From Spirochaetota bacterium (GTDB lineage: Bacteria > Spirochaetota > Spirochaetia > Treponematales > Rectinemataceae): DNA of 32,312 bases. The notes under the pieces were generated by a model. It did not search any database, was not told where the DNA came from, and saw nothing but the letters and a program-made list of their open reading frames with translations. The stretch covers positions 1 through 32,312 of the forward strand of contig JAKLFE010000050.1 in assembly GCA_022711355.1 (NCBI GenBank). Reading direction: 5' to 3'. Below, one piece after another: positions 7,210-15,099 of the stretch (its first letter is position 1; each line of letters begins with the position of its first letter). The translations under genes and the position numbers were made by a program.

Positions 7210-7884
7210 GTGCTGAGCCTCGAGCAGGTCCGGGCCCTCGAGGACCGGGTGGAGAAGGCGGTCGCGTACATCGCGACGATCCGCGAGGAGAACGCCGAGC
7301 TCCGCCGGCGCCTCGGGGAGTCCGAGGCCCGCTTCGGGGAGACCCAGTCCTTCATCGACGAGGCCGCCGAGGAGCTGGCCGCGGCCGAGGAGAAGGCCAA
7401 CGCCGCGGCCGCCGAGCTCGAGGCGGCCAAGGCCGCCGCCTCCCAGGCCGCCGAGGCCGCCGCCTCGGCCGAGGAGAAGCTCCGCGCCTCCCAGGCCCGC
7501 TCCGCCCAGCTCGAGGCCCGTTTCGCCGAGCTCGAGGCCAAGGCCCTCGAGCTCAGCTCCCGGGCCGAGGCCGCGGAGGCCAAGGCCTCCGAGCTCGCCT
7601 CGCGCACCGAGGAATACCGCAGGGACCAGTCCCGCATCGAGGAAGGCATCGTCCACGCCCTCGAGAAGCTCGACCTCTTCGAGGACCTCATCCTCGGCCA
7701 GCCCCTGCCCGAGCCCGCCGCCTCCCCTGCCGGGCCATCGGCCGCAGGGACCGAGCCCGAGCCGGCCGCGCGCGACGATCGGCCCGCTCCGTTGCCTGCG
7801 GATATCACGGCCGAGCCGCGGCCCGAGCCTGCGAGCTCTCCCGAGCCGGCGCGGCCCGCCGAGAACGAGCTCGACATCTTCTAG
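7210..7884 (+). CDS. Coiled-coil protein upstream of zapA (possible ZapB-like partner)
   Basis: The product is 224 aa from GTG at 7210, 4 bp after rplT. Residues about 5-150 form one long Ala/Glu/Leu/Arg coiled coil with almost continuous heptads, for example LEDRVEKAVAYIATIREENA. There follows a conserved-looking segment (RIEEGIVHALEKLDLFEDLIL) and a Pro/Ala/Glu-rich disordered tail ending ENELDIF. There is no signal peptide. ZapB-type division proteins are short coiled coils that bind ZapA. This protein is much longer, but its position directly before zapA suggests a partner of ZapA at the division ring. That is inference from context. The short acidic C-terminal tip could be a docking peptide. 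I recognise no named family. Confidence 0.75.
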   Translation: MLSLEQVRALEDRVEKAVAYIATIREENAELRRRLGESEARFGETQSFIDEAAEELAAAEEKANAAAAELEAAKAAASQAAEAAASAEEKLRASQARSAQLEARFAELEAKALELSSRAEAAEAKASELASRTEEYRRDQSRIEEGIVHALEKLDLFEDLILGQPLPEPAASPAGPSAAGTEPEPAARDDRPAPLPADITAEPRPEPASSPEPARPAENELDIF

Positions 7885-7898
7885 GCGGGAGGACGGCC

Positions 7899-8267
7899 GT
7901 GTCCGTTCAAATCGTCACCATCGAGCTCCTCGGCGCCTCCTTCGCGGTCCAGACCGACGAGTCGGAGGAGTACCTGGGCGGCCTGGTCGCCAAGCTGCGC
8001 GAGCGCCTCGACGGCCTGCGCGCCTCGACCCGCGTCCAGGACCCCCTGAAGCTCTCGATCCTCGCCAACATCACCATCCTCGACGAGCTCCTCAGGGCCA
8101 GGGAAGCCTTCGGTCAGAAGGACAGCTCGGCCGCCCCGGCGGGGATGCGGGCCGATAGGCCCCTCGCCGGGCCGCGCGGAGCCCTCGATGCGGCCTCGGG
8201 CGAGGAGGAGCTCTCCCGCGTGGCCGCCCGCCTCATCGCCGACCTGGACCGCAGCCTCGAGGGCTGA
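7899..8267 (+). CDS. zapA: Cell division protein ZapA
   Basis: ZapA binds FtsZ and cross-links its filaments at midcell. The 122-aa product starts at GTG 7899 with GGAGG upstream. The N-terminal globular part matches ZapA: VQIVTIELLGASFAVQTDESEEYLGGLVAKL, given here in blocks, first VTIELLGASFAVQTDESEEY and then LGGLVAKL. It has the typical DPLKLSILANITILDELLRA helix. A Pro/Ala/Gly-rich loop (about 75-105) follows, then a C-terminal helix. It is 14 bp after the coiled-coil gene, so both are probably expressed with the ribosomal genes. Confidence 0.85.
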   Translation: MSVQIVTIELLGASFAVQTDESEEYLGGLVAKLRERLDGLRASTRVQDPLKLSILANITILDELLRAREAFGQKDSSAAPAGMRADRPLAGPRGALDAASGEEELSRVAARLIADLDRSLEG

Positions 8268-8280
8268 GGCCGCGGGGGAC

Positions 8281-8310
8281 TTGCGCGGCTGCCCCCTATC
8301 CCGGTATCTT
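8281..8310 (+). promoter_or_regulatory. Putative near-leaderless promoter of rpoZ-miaA
   Basis: TTGCGC (8281-8286), 18-bp spacer, TATCTT (8305-8310), then 8 nt to the ATG at 8319. No Shine-Dalgarno fits in that gap apart from a short AGGG. Confidence 0.5.
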
Positions 8311-8318
8311 TAGGGTCT

Positions 8319-8510
8319 ATGATCATGCCCCTCGAGCAGCTCATCGAATACGACGGCAACAGCTACGAGTTCACCGTCGCGGTGACCCGGCGCGCCTACC
8401 AGCTCGCCGTCCTCAAGACCCCCGAAGTCGAGAAGAACAACGGCAAGGTGGTCTCCCTCTCCACCCGCCAGCTCTTCTCCAAGCAGGTTGAGTACCGCGT
8501 CCTCGACTAG
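8319..8510 (+). CDS. rpoZ: RNA polymerase omega subunit (short spirochete type)
   Basis: The product is 63 aa. The arrangement PLEQLIEYDGNSYEFTVAVTR then RAYQLAVL and GKVVSLSTRQLFSKQVEYR follows the omega pattern: an N-terminal helix, an ARRA-like segment that contacts beta-prime, and a segment ending in the conserved A/R-x-x-q-l-f-x-x-x-V-x-Y. Omega helps fold and recruit beta-prime. It is shorter than the E. coli protein (91 aa) but matches what I recall of treponemal homologs in length. There are two possible ATGs, at 8319 and 8325. The first is 8 nt after a -10 box, and the sequence allows either. Its end overlaps the start of miaA by 23 bp. Confidence 0.75.
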   Translation: MIMPLEQLIEYDGNSYEFTVAVTRRAYQLAVLKTPEVEKNNGKVVSLSTRQLFSKQVEYRVLD

Positions 8511-9435
8511 CCCCCCCGTCCTCGTCCTCGTCGGCCCGACAGCCTCGGGCAAGACCGAGCTCCTCCTCCGGCTCTTCGGCCCCGGGCGCCCCGCGGGCCT
8601 GCCCGAGGCCGTGGTGGTCAGCGCCGACTCCATGCAGGCCTACCGCGGCATGGACATCGGCACCGCCAAGCCCGAAGCCGCGACCCTCGCCCTCCTTCCC
8701 CACCGGCTTATCGACATCCGCGAGATCTCGGAGCAGTACACGGCCGGCGACTTCGTCCGCCTCGCCGACGAGGCCTGCGCCGATATCGTCGCCTCGGGCA
8801 AGCTGCCCGTGGTCTCGGGGGGTACGGGCTTCTACCTGCGCAACTTCCTCTGCGGCCTGCCCGCCGCCCCCGCCTCCGAGCCGGCCCTCCGCGCCGCCGT
8901 CGCCGCCGACCTGGCGGCGCTCGGCGCCGAGGCCCTCCGCGCCGAGCTCGCGGCGAGGGATCCCGAGTCGGCCGGCCGCATACACCGCAACGACCTCTAT
9001 CGCCTGACCCGGGCCCTCGAGGTGCTGCGGGCCTCGGGGCGCCCCCTGGCCGAGCTCGCGGCCCCCGTCCTGCCCCGCGAGCGCTGGCGCTTCCTCCTCC
9101 TCGGCCTCGAGCGGGGGCGCGATGAGCTCTACGGGCGCATCGAGTCCCGGGTCGATGCCATGTTCGCCGCCGGCCTCGCCGAGGAGGTCGGCCGGCTCAG
9201 GGCGGCTGGCTTCGGCCCGGAGGACCCCGGCATGCAGGCCATCGGCTACCGCGAGTTCTTCGAGCCGGGCCCCGGGGAGGGCCAGGCCGGGCTGCGCGGG
9301 CGGATTGCCCTCGACACCAGGCGCTACGCGAAGCGGCAGCTGACCTTCTTCCGCGCCCTGCCCGGGATCCGCTGGATCCCGCCCGAGCCCGAGGCCCTCG
9401 AGGCCGAGCTCCGGGCCTTCCTCGGCGCATTGTAA
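8488..9435 (+). CDS. miaA: tRNA dimethylallyltransferase
   Basis: MiaA adds a dimethylallyl group to A37 of tRNAs that read UNN codons. The 315-aa product has the P-loop LVGPTASGKTELL, the substrate motif SADSMQAYRGMDIGTAKP, SGGTGFYLRNFLCGLP, and the C-terminal GMQAIGYREF and TRRYAKRQLTFFR motifs, so all family blocks are present. The only available start is TTG at 8488 inside rpoZ, with AAGCAGG just before it, so initiation is probably coupled to rpoZ translation. No hfq gene follows, unlike in proteobacteria. Confidence 0.95.
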   Translation: MSTASSTSPPVLVLVGPTASGKTELLLRLFGPGRPAGLPEAVVVSADSMQAYRGMDIGTAKPEAATLALLPHRLIDIREISEQYTAGDFVRLADEACADIVASGKLPVVSGGTGFYLRNFLCGLPAAPASEPALRAAVAADLAALGAEALRAELAARDPESAGRIHRNDLYRLTRALEVLRASGRPLAELAAPVLPRERWRFLLLGLERGRDELYGRIESRVDAMFAAGLAEEVGRLRAAGFGPEDPGMQAIGYREFFEPGPGEGQAGLRGRIALDTRRYAKRQLTFFRALPGIRWIPPEPEALEAELRAFLGAL

Positions 9436-9459
9436 GGACCCGCGCCTTCGCGCTATAGT
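9430..9459 (+). promoter_or_regulatory. Putative near-leaderless promoter of the 9469 gene
   Basis: TTGTAA (9430-9435) and TATAGT (9454-9459) are 18 bp apart. The -35 box contains the TAA stop codon of miaA. Nine nt separate the -10 box from the ATG. Confidence 0.6.
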
Positions 9460-9468
9460 CTGTCCCGC

Positions 9469-9948
9469 ATGACAGCCGAAACCCTCTTCTGGTCCGCCCT
9501 CCTCTCCCTGGCTCCGATCTCGGAGCTCCGCGGGGGCATACCCTTCGCCGTGGCCTCCGGCGTGCCCCTCCCGGCGGCGGCCGCCTGGTGCGCCGCCTGG
9601 AACGCCCTCGCCGGGCCCCTGGCCTACCTTTTCCTCAACACGGCCCATCGCCTCCTGTACCGCTGGGCCGCCTACGCCTCCTTCTTCGACCGCTTCGTGG
9701 CCCGGGCCCGCGAGAAGGTCCGCCCGAGCGTGGAGAAGTACGGCTACTGGGGCGTCGCGCTCTTCGTCGGCATTCCCCTGCCCTTCACCGGGGCCTGGAC
9801 AGGGGTCCTCGGGGCCTGGATGCTCGGCATGGGCAAGCGCCGCTCCATGCTGGCGGTCCTCGCCGGCGTGCTCATGGCCTGCGTCATCGTGAGCCTCGTC
9901 GTGGGCTTCGGGGTCGGCGCCCTCTCCTTCCTCCTCAAGCGTTTCTGA
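9469..9948 (+). CDS. Small membrane transporter-like protein (COG2426 / Sm_multidrug_ex family)
   Basis: The product is 159 aa with about four membrane segments. The N-terminal signature SLAPISELRGGIPFAVASGV fits the family, whose conserved P-x-x-E-x-R-G-G-I-P motif recurs in members annotated as small multidrug exporters. A second conserved part is the KYGYWGVALFVGIPLPFTGAWTG stretch, here quoted in two pieces: KYGYWGVALFVGIPLPF and TGAWTGVLGAWMLGM. The transport role in the family is poorly supported, so I treat the name as a family label only. It has its own promoter and lies 14 bp before the helicase gene. Confidence 0.85.
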   Translation: MTAETLFWSALLSLAPISELRGGIPFAVASGVPLPAAAAWCAAWNALAGPLAYLFLNTAHRLLYRWAAYASFFDRFVARAREKVRPSVEKYGYWGVALFVGIPLPFTGAWTGVLGAWMLGMGKRRSMLAVLAGVLMACVIVSLVVGFGVGALSFLLKRF

Positions 9949-9962
9949 GCGCCGACGCCGGC

Positions 9963-12095
9963 ATGCAGATCGACTACGAGGCGGAGCTCAATCCCGAGCA
10001 GTACGAGGCCGTCACCCAGGTCGAGGGCCCCCTGCTCATCATCGCGGGGGCGGGCTCGGGCAAGACCAGGGTCATCACCTTCCGCATGGCCTACATGCTC
10101 GAGAAGGGCATACCCCAGCACTCCATCCTCGCCCTGACCTTCACGAACAAGGCCGCGAAGGAGATGTCCGAGCGGGTGCGCGGCATCGTGAAGCGCAAGC
10201 TCCAGAACCTCACCGTCTCCACCTTCCACGCCTTCGGCGTGAAGATCCTCCGCAAGGAGATCCACGCCCTCGGCTACAAGGACAACTTCTCCATCTACGA
10301 CGAGGCCGACCGGACCCAGCTCATCAAGGACTGCGCCCGCGAGCAGGGCTTCCGCATGGAGGGCTTCGACGCCTTCAAGGTCGGCAACCTCTTCTCCCAG
10401 ATCCGCTCCGAGCAGCGGCCCTGGTCCAAGGCCGACGACTCCTACCGCGGCCTGTACGACGAGTACCGCCGGTCCCTGCGCATCTACAACGCCGTCGACT
10501 TCGACGACCTCATCGTCCTGCCGATCGAGATCTTCAGCCTCCACCCCGAGGTCGCCGCCGAGTGGCGCGCCCATTACCGCTACCTCATGATCGACGAGTT
10601 CCAGGACACCTCGCTCCAGCAGTACAAGCTCATGCGGCTCATGTCCGACCGCAACGTCTGCGTCGTGGGCGACGACGACCAGTCGATCTACTCCTGGCGC
10701 GGGGCCAACTACGAGAACCTCATGCAGTTCGAGCGCGACTTCCCCGATCTGCGCGAGATCAAGCTCGAGCGCAACTACCGCTCGACGGCGACCATCCTCG
10801 ACGCGGCCAACGCCATCATCGCCAACAACGAGAACCGCAAGGCCAAGGCGCTCTGGTCCCCCGGCGGCGCGGGCGGCTCGCCCATCGAGCTGTACAGCCC
10901 CGAGGACGACGCGGCCGAGGCCGAGTTCATCGCGCGCATGATCAAGGAGCTGAAGCTCAAGGACCGGGTCCCCTGGGGGGAGTTCGGCATCCTCATCCGC
11001 ACGAACAACCTCACGCGGAGGATCGAGGAATCCCTCCTCGCGGAGCAGGTGCCCTACCGGGTCTCCGGCGGCACCTCCTTCTACGGACGCAAGGAGATCA
11101 AGGACGTCATCTCCTACCTCCGGGTGATCGCCAACCCGGACGACGACGTGAACCTCCTCAGGATCGTCAACACGCCGCGCCGCGGCATCGGCAAGACCAC
11201 GATCGAGAAGCTGACGGCCATCGCGCGCTCGCATGACGCGTCGATCAGGACGGCCATGGAGCTCGTCCGCACGGGGGCGGCGCTCCGCTCCGAGGGCGGC
11301 GCCGACGCCGCCGGCCGGGCCGGGCATGAGGACTTCGCCCTGAGCGGCTCCGGCCCCGGGGACTCCGCGAGCGGCCTCGCGTTCGGGGGCCTCTCGGAGA
11401 AGGCCGTCGCCGACGTCGCCGCCTTCCTCGACCTCGTCGAGGGCTACCGCGAGGCCCTCCTCGGGCACAAGCGCATAGCCGCCAAGGTGCGGCAGCTCGT
11501 CGACGAGATCGACTACTGGGCCTACCTCATCGAGGAGAACAAGCAGAGCGAGAAGGCCGCGAAGTGGAAGTTCCACAACCTCGAGATCCTCATCCAGTCC
11601 ATCGAGGACTGGGAGAAGGATCCCGACAACCTCTCGCCGGGCCTCTACGAGTGGCTCAACCGCGTCTCCCTCATCACCCGCGACGACCTCTCCGACGACG
11701 AGGGCGGGGAGGTCAACCTCATGACCATCCACGCGGCCAAGGGCCTCGAGTTCGAGGTGGTCTTCATAGCCGGCTGCGAGGACGGCATCATCCCCCACGC
11801 GCGCTCGCTCGAGGAGGGCGAGGGCAACCTCGAGGAGGAGCGCCGCCTGTTCTACGTCGCGGTGACCCGGGCCCGCAGGCGGCTCCTCATCTCCTCCTGC
11901 CTGCGGCGCCGCAAGCAGAACCAGGTCCTGGACTGCGTGCCGAGCCCCTTCCTCCAGGAGATTCCCCCCGAGCTCCTCCAGGCCTGCGCCGGCGAGTCCG
12001 AGTTCAGCGAGGAGGAGGGCGAGGCCCAGTTCGGCAAGCTCATGGCCATGTTCGGTGGAGCCGAGGAGGCCGGCGGCGGCCCCTCGCCGGGCTGA
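9963..12095 (+). CDS. ATP-dependent DNA helicase, UvrD/PcrA/Rep family
   Basis: This is a superfamily 1 helicase that unwinds DNA 3'-to-5' in repair and replication restart. The ATG at 9963 gives 710 aa, close to PcrA/Rep length. The longer open frame to 9588 is an overlap artefact. Motifs in order: NPEQYEAV (Q-motif), AGAGSGKT (Walker A, 28-35), LTFTNKAAKEM (Ia), DEFQDTS (Walker B, 211-217), VGDDDQSIYSWRGA (III), LERNYRST (IV), LMTIHAAKGLEFEVVF (V) and EERRLFYVAVTRARRRL (VI). An apparent low-complexity insert of about 40 residues (near GAALRSEGGADAAGRAGHED) interrupts subdomain 2B. The PcrA-like C-terminal Tudor tail is not obvious. The gene is probably co-transcribed with the small membrane protein upstream. 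Confidence 0.95.
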   Translation: MQIDYEAELNPEQYEAVTQVEGPLLIIAGAGSGKTRVITFRMAYMLEKGIPQHSILALTFTNKAAKEMSERVRGIVKRKLQNLTVSTFHAFGVKILRKEIHALGYKDNFSIYDEADRTQLIKDCAREQGFRMEGFDAFKVGNLFSQIRSEQRPWSKADDSYRGLYDEYRRSLRIYNAVDFDDLIVLPIEIFSLHPEVAAEWRAHYRYLMIDEFQDTSLQQYKLMRLMSDRNVCVVGDDDQSIYSWRGANYENLMQFERDFPDLREIKLERNYRSTATILDAANAIIANNENRKAKALWSPGGAGGSPIELYSPEDDAAEAEFIARMIKELKLKDRVPWGEFGILIRTNNLTRRIEESLLAEQVPYRVSGGTSFYGRKEIKDVISYLRVIANPDDDVNLLRIVNTPRRGIGKTTIEKLTAIARSHDASIRTAMELVRTGAALRSEGGADAAGRAGHEDFALSGSGPGDSASGLAFGGLSEKAVADVAAFLDLVEGYREALLGHKRIAAKVRQLVDEIDYWAYLIEENKQSEKAAKWKFHNLEILIQSIEDWEKDPDNLSPGLYEWLNRVSLITRDDLSDDEGGEVNLMTIHAAKGLEFEVVFIAGCEDGIIPHARSLEEGEGNLEEERRLFYVAVTRARRRLLISSCLRRRKQNQVLDCVPSPFLQEIPPELLQACAGESEFSEEEGEAQFGKLMAMFGGAEEAGGGPSPG

Positions 12096-12111
12096 GGGGA
12101 GCGGGCATACC

Positions 12112-14010
12112 GTGCGGGCATGGATGATGGCCCCGGCCTCCCGCGCTAGGCGCTCCCTGCTGGCCGCCCTCCTCTGGGCCGCCGCGGCCCTGGCCCCGCC
12201 CCTCGCCGCGCAGGCTCCCGCGAGGCCCTCCCCGCCCCGGGCGGCCGGGGGCCTCCTCGATCTCTCGGCCTGGGACTTCTCCCGCTCGGGAGCGGTCCCG
12301 CTCGCCGGGGAGTGGGAGTTCTACCCGGGCCGCCTCCTCGGCTCAGGCGAGGAGGCCGGCCCTGCGGAATCGCGCATCGTGCCCGATCGCTGGCGGGCCG
12401 GCGAGGCCGGCGGCACGGAGGGCAGGGGCGCGGGCACCTACCGCCTCCGCCTCCTCCTGCCGCAGGGGGGGCCCGGGCTCGGGATCCGGATACCCACCGT
12501 CTCGACGGCCTTCGAGCTCGAGGCCGACGGTATCGCGATAGCCAGCGCCGGCAAGCCGGCCCTCCTCGCCTCCGAGGCCAGCGCCGGCTGCTTCACCGAG
12601 GTCTGCCGCCTTCCCGAGCGCGGCCCGGGCTCGAGCCGCGAGCTCGAGCTCCTCGTCCGGGTCTCGAACCACGAGTACCGCCAGGGCGGGCTGTGGGCCC
12701 CCTTCCTCCTCGGGGCGGAGGAGGAGCTGCGCGCCGGGAAGCGGGGCGAGGACTGGCTGACCCTGGCCTTCTTCGGCGTCGCCGTCTCGGCCGCCGCCTT
12801 CGTCTACCTCCTGTTCCGGCGCAGGCAGCGCGAGCGCGGCAACCTCTACTTCGCCTCCTTCGCCCTCGTGATAGCGCTCCGCGCCCTCGTGACCGGTAAC
12901 TACCTCCTCGCCGCGATCTTCCCCGGCCTCCCCTTCGGCGCCCTCATCCGGCTGTCCTACTTCACCGCCTTCGCGCCCCTGCCCCTGTGCATCCTCTTCT
13001 TCGGCAGCGTCTTCCCCGAGGAGATCGGCCCCCGGGCCCGCCTCCTGGCCTGCGCCCCCTTCTGCGCCCTCGGCCTGCTCCTGGCCGCGCCCCTTCCCCT
13101 GCTGACCCGCAGCATCTATCTCCTCTATCCCCTCCTCCTCCTCGTCATGCTGCCCACGATCGTCCTCGGGCTCGGGAGGGCCTACCGCCGGAAGCGGCCC
13201 GGGAGCGGGCCCATGCTCGCGGCGAGCGTCTTCCTGGCCCTGGCCGGGATCGTCGACATGCTCAGCAGCTCGATCCTCATGCGGAGCGCGAATGTCCTTT
13301 TCCCCGGCCTGGTCCTGTTCATCTTCGTCCAGGCCTCGATCCTCGCCAGGAGGTTCGCGGCGGCGATAGACGCGGAGGAGCGGCTCTCCGCGCAGCTGGC
13401 CGCCGCGAACGACGGCCTCGACCGCCAGGTCAAGGAGCGCACCAGGGAGCTCGAGGAGGCCTACGCGCGGATCAAGGGGCTGTCGATCAAGGATCCCCTC
13501 ACCGGGGCCTTCAACCGCCGCTACCTCGACGCGGAGCTCCTGCGCGAGGCCGAGCGGGCCATCCGCTACGGCCTGCCCCTCTCCCTCCTCTTCTGCGACT
13601 TCGACCGCTTCAAGGCGATCAACGACGAGCACGGGCACGGGGCGGGGGACGAGGTGCTCCGCTCCTTCGCGCGGATCGCGCTCAGGACCATCCGGGCGAA
13701 CGTGGACTGGCTCGCCCGCTACGGGGGCGAGGAGTTCCTCGTCGTAGCGCCGGGCACCCGGGCCTCGGACGCGGCCCGCCTGGCCGAGCGGCTCCGCTCG
13801 CAGGCCGAGGCCGAGCCCGCGAGGGCCGAGGGCGCTTCCATCCCCTATACCCTGAGCATCGGCGTGGCCGGCCTCGAGCTCTGCCCCGGGCCCGAGGCCT
13901 GCGGCTCGGATGCCGCGGCCTTCGCCGCGAGCCTCGTCGCCCGGGCCGACGAGGCCATGTACGCCGCCAAGGCCGCCGGGCGCAACCGGGTCGAGCTCGC
14001 GCCGCGCTAG
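12112..14010 (+). CDS. Membrane diguanylate cyclase with 7TMR-DISM sensor and GGEEF domain
   Basis: This enzyme makes the second messenger c-di-GMP. From GTG 12112 (GAGGGGAG 10 nt upstream; ATG at 12124 is an alternative) it is 632 aa. It has a signal peptide to about residue 34, then a periplasmic jelly-roll-like DISM domain (SGAVPLAGEWEFYPG, TYRLRLLLP, TVSTAFELEADG, SNHEYRQGG). About seven membrane helices follow (about 220-430), then a coiled-coil linker (LDRQVKERTRELEEAYARI) and the GGDEF domain (DPLTGAFNRRYLD, CDFDRFKAINDEHGH). The catalytic loop is RYGGEEF (G538-F542), so it should be active. At the inhibitory I-site, the residues before it read A-N-V-D rather than R-x-x-D, so product inhibition may be lost. 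It follows the helicase gene by 16 bp. Confidence 0.93.
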   Translation: MRAWMMAPASRARRSLLAALLWAAAALAPPLAAQAPARPSPPRAAGGLLDLSAWDFSRSGAVPLAGEWEFYPGRLLGSGEEAGPAESRIVPDRWRAGEAGGTEGRGAGTYRLRLLLPQGGPGLGIRIPTVSTAFELEADGIAIASAGKPALLASEASAGCFTEVCRLPERGPGSSRELELLVRVSNHEYRQGGLWAPFLLGAEEELRAGKRGEDWLTLAFFGVAVSAAAFVYLLFRRRQRERGNLYFASFALVIALRALVTGNYLLAAIFPGLPFGALIRLSYFTAFAPLPLCILFFGSVFPEEIGPRARLLACAPFCALGLLLAAPLPLLTRSIYLLYPLLLLVMLPTIVLGLGRAYRRKRPGSGPMLAASVFLALAGIVDMLSSSILMRSANVLFPGLVLFIFVQASILARRFAAAIDAEERLSAQLAAANDGLDRQVKERTRELEEAYARIKGLSIKDPLTGAFNRRYLDAELLREAERAIRYGLPLSLLFCDFDRFKAINDEHGHGAGDEVLRSFARIALRTIRANVDWLARYGGEEFLVVAPGTRASDAARLAERLRSQAEAEPARAEGASIPYTLSIGVAGLELCPGPEACGSDAAAFAASLVARADEAMYAAKAAGRNRVELAPR

Positions 14011-14056
14011 GCCCGGCCTCGGGCTTCCGGGGCCCGGAGTCGATGGGGCGCGGGCC

Positions 14057-14083
14057 GAAAAAGGGCGCCCTCGCGGGCGCCCT
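14057..14083 (-). terminator. Intrinsic terminator of the FMN-binding protein gene
   Basis: A 9-bp perfect stem (AGGGCGCCC at 14062-14070, GGGCGCCCT at 14075-14083) with a 4-nt loop is followed on the minus strand by TTTT. It starts 23 bp after the stop codon at 14107. The diguanylate cyclase gene (+) converges on it. Confidence 0.85.
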
Positions 14084-14106
14084 CAGGTTCGGCTCGAAGC
14101 CCGGGC

Positions 14107-14982
14107 TTACTTCTTGAACTTCACGGCCTGCTCGGCGAGGGCCATCTTGTAGGCCGTCTGGAGCTCGAGGGCGTAGTGCTGGAAGTCGGAGTAGGTGGCG
14201 CCGGTGACGGCGTCGGCCACGACGTAGACCGTGTCCTCGGGGGCGGCGTAGACGGCGGCGTCGGCGTTGGCGTCGACGTTCTTGTCTTCCTTGACCGTCA
14301 CCTTGGCCTTCTTCATGGTGGCCGCCGCGTAGTTGGCGGTGGGATTGGCCTTGAAGAAGTCGATGAGGGCCTTGTAGTTGTAGCGGTAGCCGATGGAGTC
14401 CTTGGTCAGGGGCATGTAGGTGGCGGTCTTGTCGGCCTTGTTCATGTTCCCGTAGTGGACGGTCTCGGAGGCCTTCTTGCCCACCGTGACCTTGAGCCCG
14501 TCGATGCTCACCTCGACGAGGGTGTCGGCCTTGGCCGCCTTGACGTAGGCCTCGGCGCGGATGGGGTTGGACATGAGGCCCTCGAAGTCGCGCTCGTACT
14601 GGCGGGTGGGGCGCACGAAGCCCTCCTTGCCGGGCGAGTACTGGGACCAGACGCCGAGGCCGTTCTGCACGTTGTAGATGTAGAACATGTAGCCCTTGAT
14701 CGCGGGATCGGGATTGGCCTGGTTGGCGAAGGGATCGGGCACGCGGACCACGAGGCCGTCGACCTGGGACTTGCCGTCGGGGGAGTTGAACTCGGCCCAG
14801 CCGCTCGGGCCCTGCCACTCGGCGATGCTCGCCTCGAGCACCTTGCCCTTCTTGTCGATGGTGACGGTGGCCTCGCCGACGTAGCCGCCCTGGTGGGCGA
14901 CGAAGTACTTGGTGGCCGTGGTCTGGGCGAAGGCCCCGAGCCCCAGGGCGAGAAGGCACAAGACCGCTGCGATTCTCTTCAT
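14107..14982 (-). CDS. Exported FMN-binding-domain protein
   Basis: The product is 291 aa, chosen from ATG 14982 with GGAGG 6 nt upstream. The frame stays open far upstream but that part is not coding. Residues 1-19 are a Sec signal peptide ending AFA, so the protein is periplasmic; there is no lipobox. A first repeat-like unit (YVGEATVTIDKKGKVLEASI) and a second half carry the family end-motif AVTGATYSD (residues 258-266). FMN-binding domains of NqrC/RnfG type attach FMN through a phosphoester to the Thr of S/T-GAT, here Thr263, by the action of an ApbE enzyme. No apbE lies in the window. It may carry electrons outside the inner membrane, but its partner is unknown. It is monocistronic with a structured leader. 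Confidence 0.82.
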   Translation of the reverse strand: MKRIAAVLCLLALGLGAFAQTTATKYFVAHQGGYVGEATVTIDKKGKVLEASIAEWQGPSGWAEFNSPDGKSQVDGLVVRVPDPFANQANPDPAIKGYMFYIYNVQNGLGVWSQYSPGKEGFVRPTRQYERDFEGLMSNPIRAEAYVKAAKADTLVEVSIDGLKVTVGKKASETVHYGNMNKADKTATYMPLTKDSIGYRYNYKALIDFFKANPTANYAAATMKKAKVTVKEDKNVDANADAAVYAAPEDTVYVVADAVTGATYSDFQHYALELQTAYKMALAEQAVKFKK

Positions 14983-15004
14983 CGATAACCTCCGGATCTT
15001 TCGC

Positions 15005-15054
15005 GTCGGCGAGTTCTCCTCGCCGACGGGCGCCTCGAACTCGCGTCTCGAGGC
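15005..15054 (-). promoter_or_regulatory. Two-hairpin 5' leader of the FMN-binding protein gene
   Basis: Hairpin nearest the start codon: GTCGGCGAG (15005-15013) pairs perfectly with CTCGCCGAC (15019-15027) across 5 nt, ending 22 nt from the ATG and just upstream of the GGAGG. Upstream hairpin: GCCTCGA (15032-15038) with TCGAGGC (15048-15054). The layout does not match the FMN (RFN) riboswitch consensus. It may affect mRNA stability or translation. Confidence 0.6.
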
Positions 15055-15070
15055 AGGGGCGCCAGGGGAT

Positions 15071-15099
15071 AAGCTAATCCGGGTATATGAATTAGTCAA
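15071..15099 (-). promoter_or_regulatory. Putative promoter of the FMN-binding protein gene
   Basis: TTGACT (15094-15099), 17-bp spacer, TAGCTT (15071-15076, weak). It lies at the edge of an AT-rich island (15068-15150), exceptional in this GC-rich window. Further AT-rich palindromic pieces upstream (TATCT and AGATA arms, GTATATAGATAC) could be an activator site or a second promoter. The predicted leader is about 80 nt. Confidence 0.5.

Noticed and set aside
9469..9948. A drug-efflux role for the COG2426 protein
   Set aside because: The family name includes multidrug, but the sequence shows only a conserved membrane motif and no evidence for drug transport, so the role is left open.
9588..9962. 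125-codon N-terminal extension of the helicase
   Set aside because: It lies over the small membrane protein in another frame, is Arg/Pro-rich, and the Q-motif begins right after the ATG at 9963.
9744..11798. 684-codon open frame on the minus strand across the helicase gene
   Set aside because: It is the reverse-frame shadow of a high-GC gene: Val/Leu/Asp/Gly-rich, no domain, opposite an unmistakable UvrD.
14983..15070. FMN (RFN) riboswitch before the FMN-binding protein gene
   Set aside because: The leader has only two simple hairpins and lacks the conserved RFN core and multi-branch layout.
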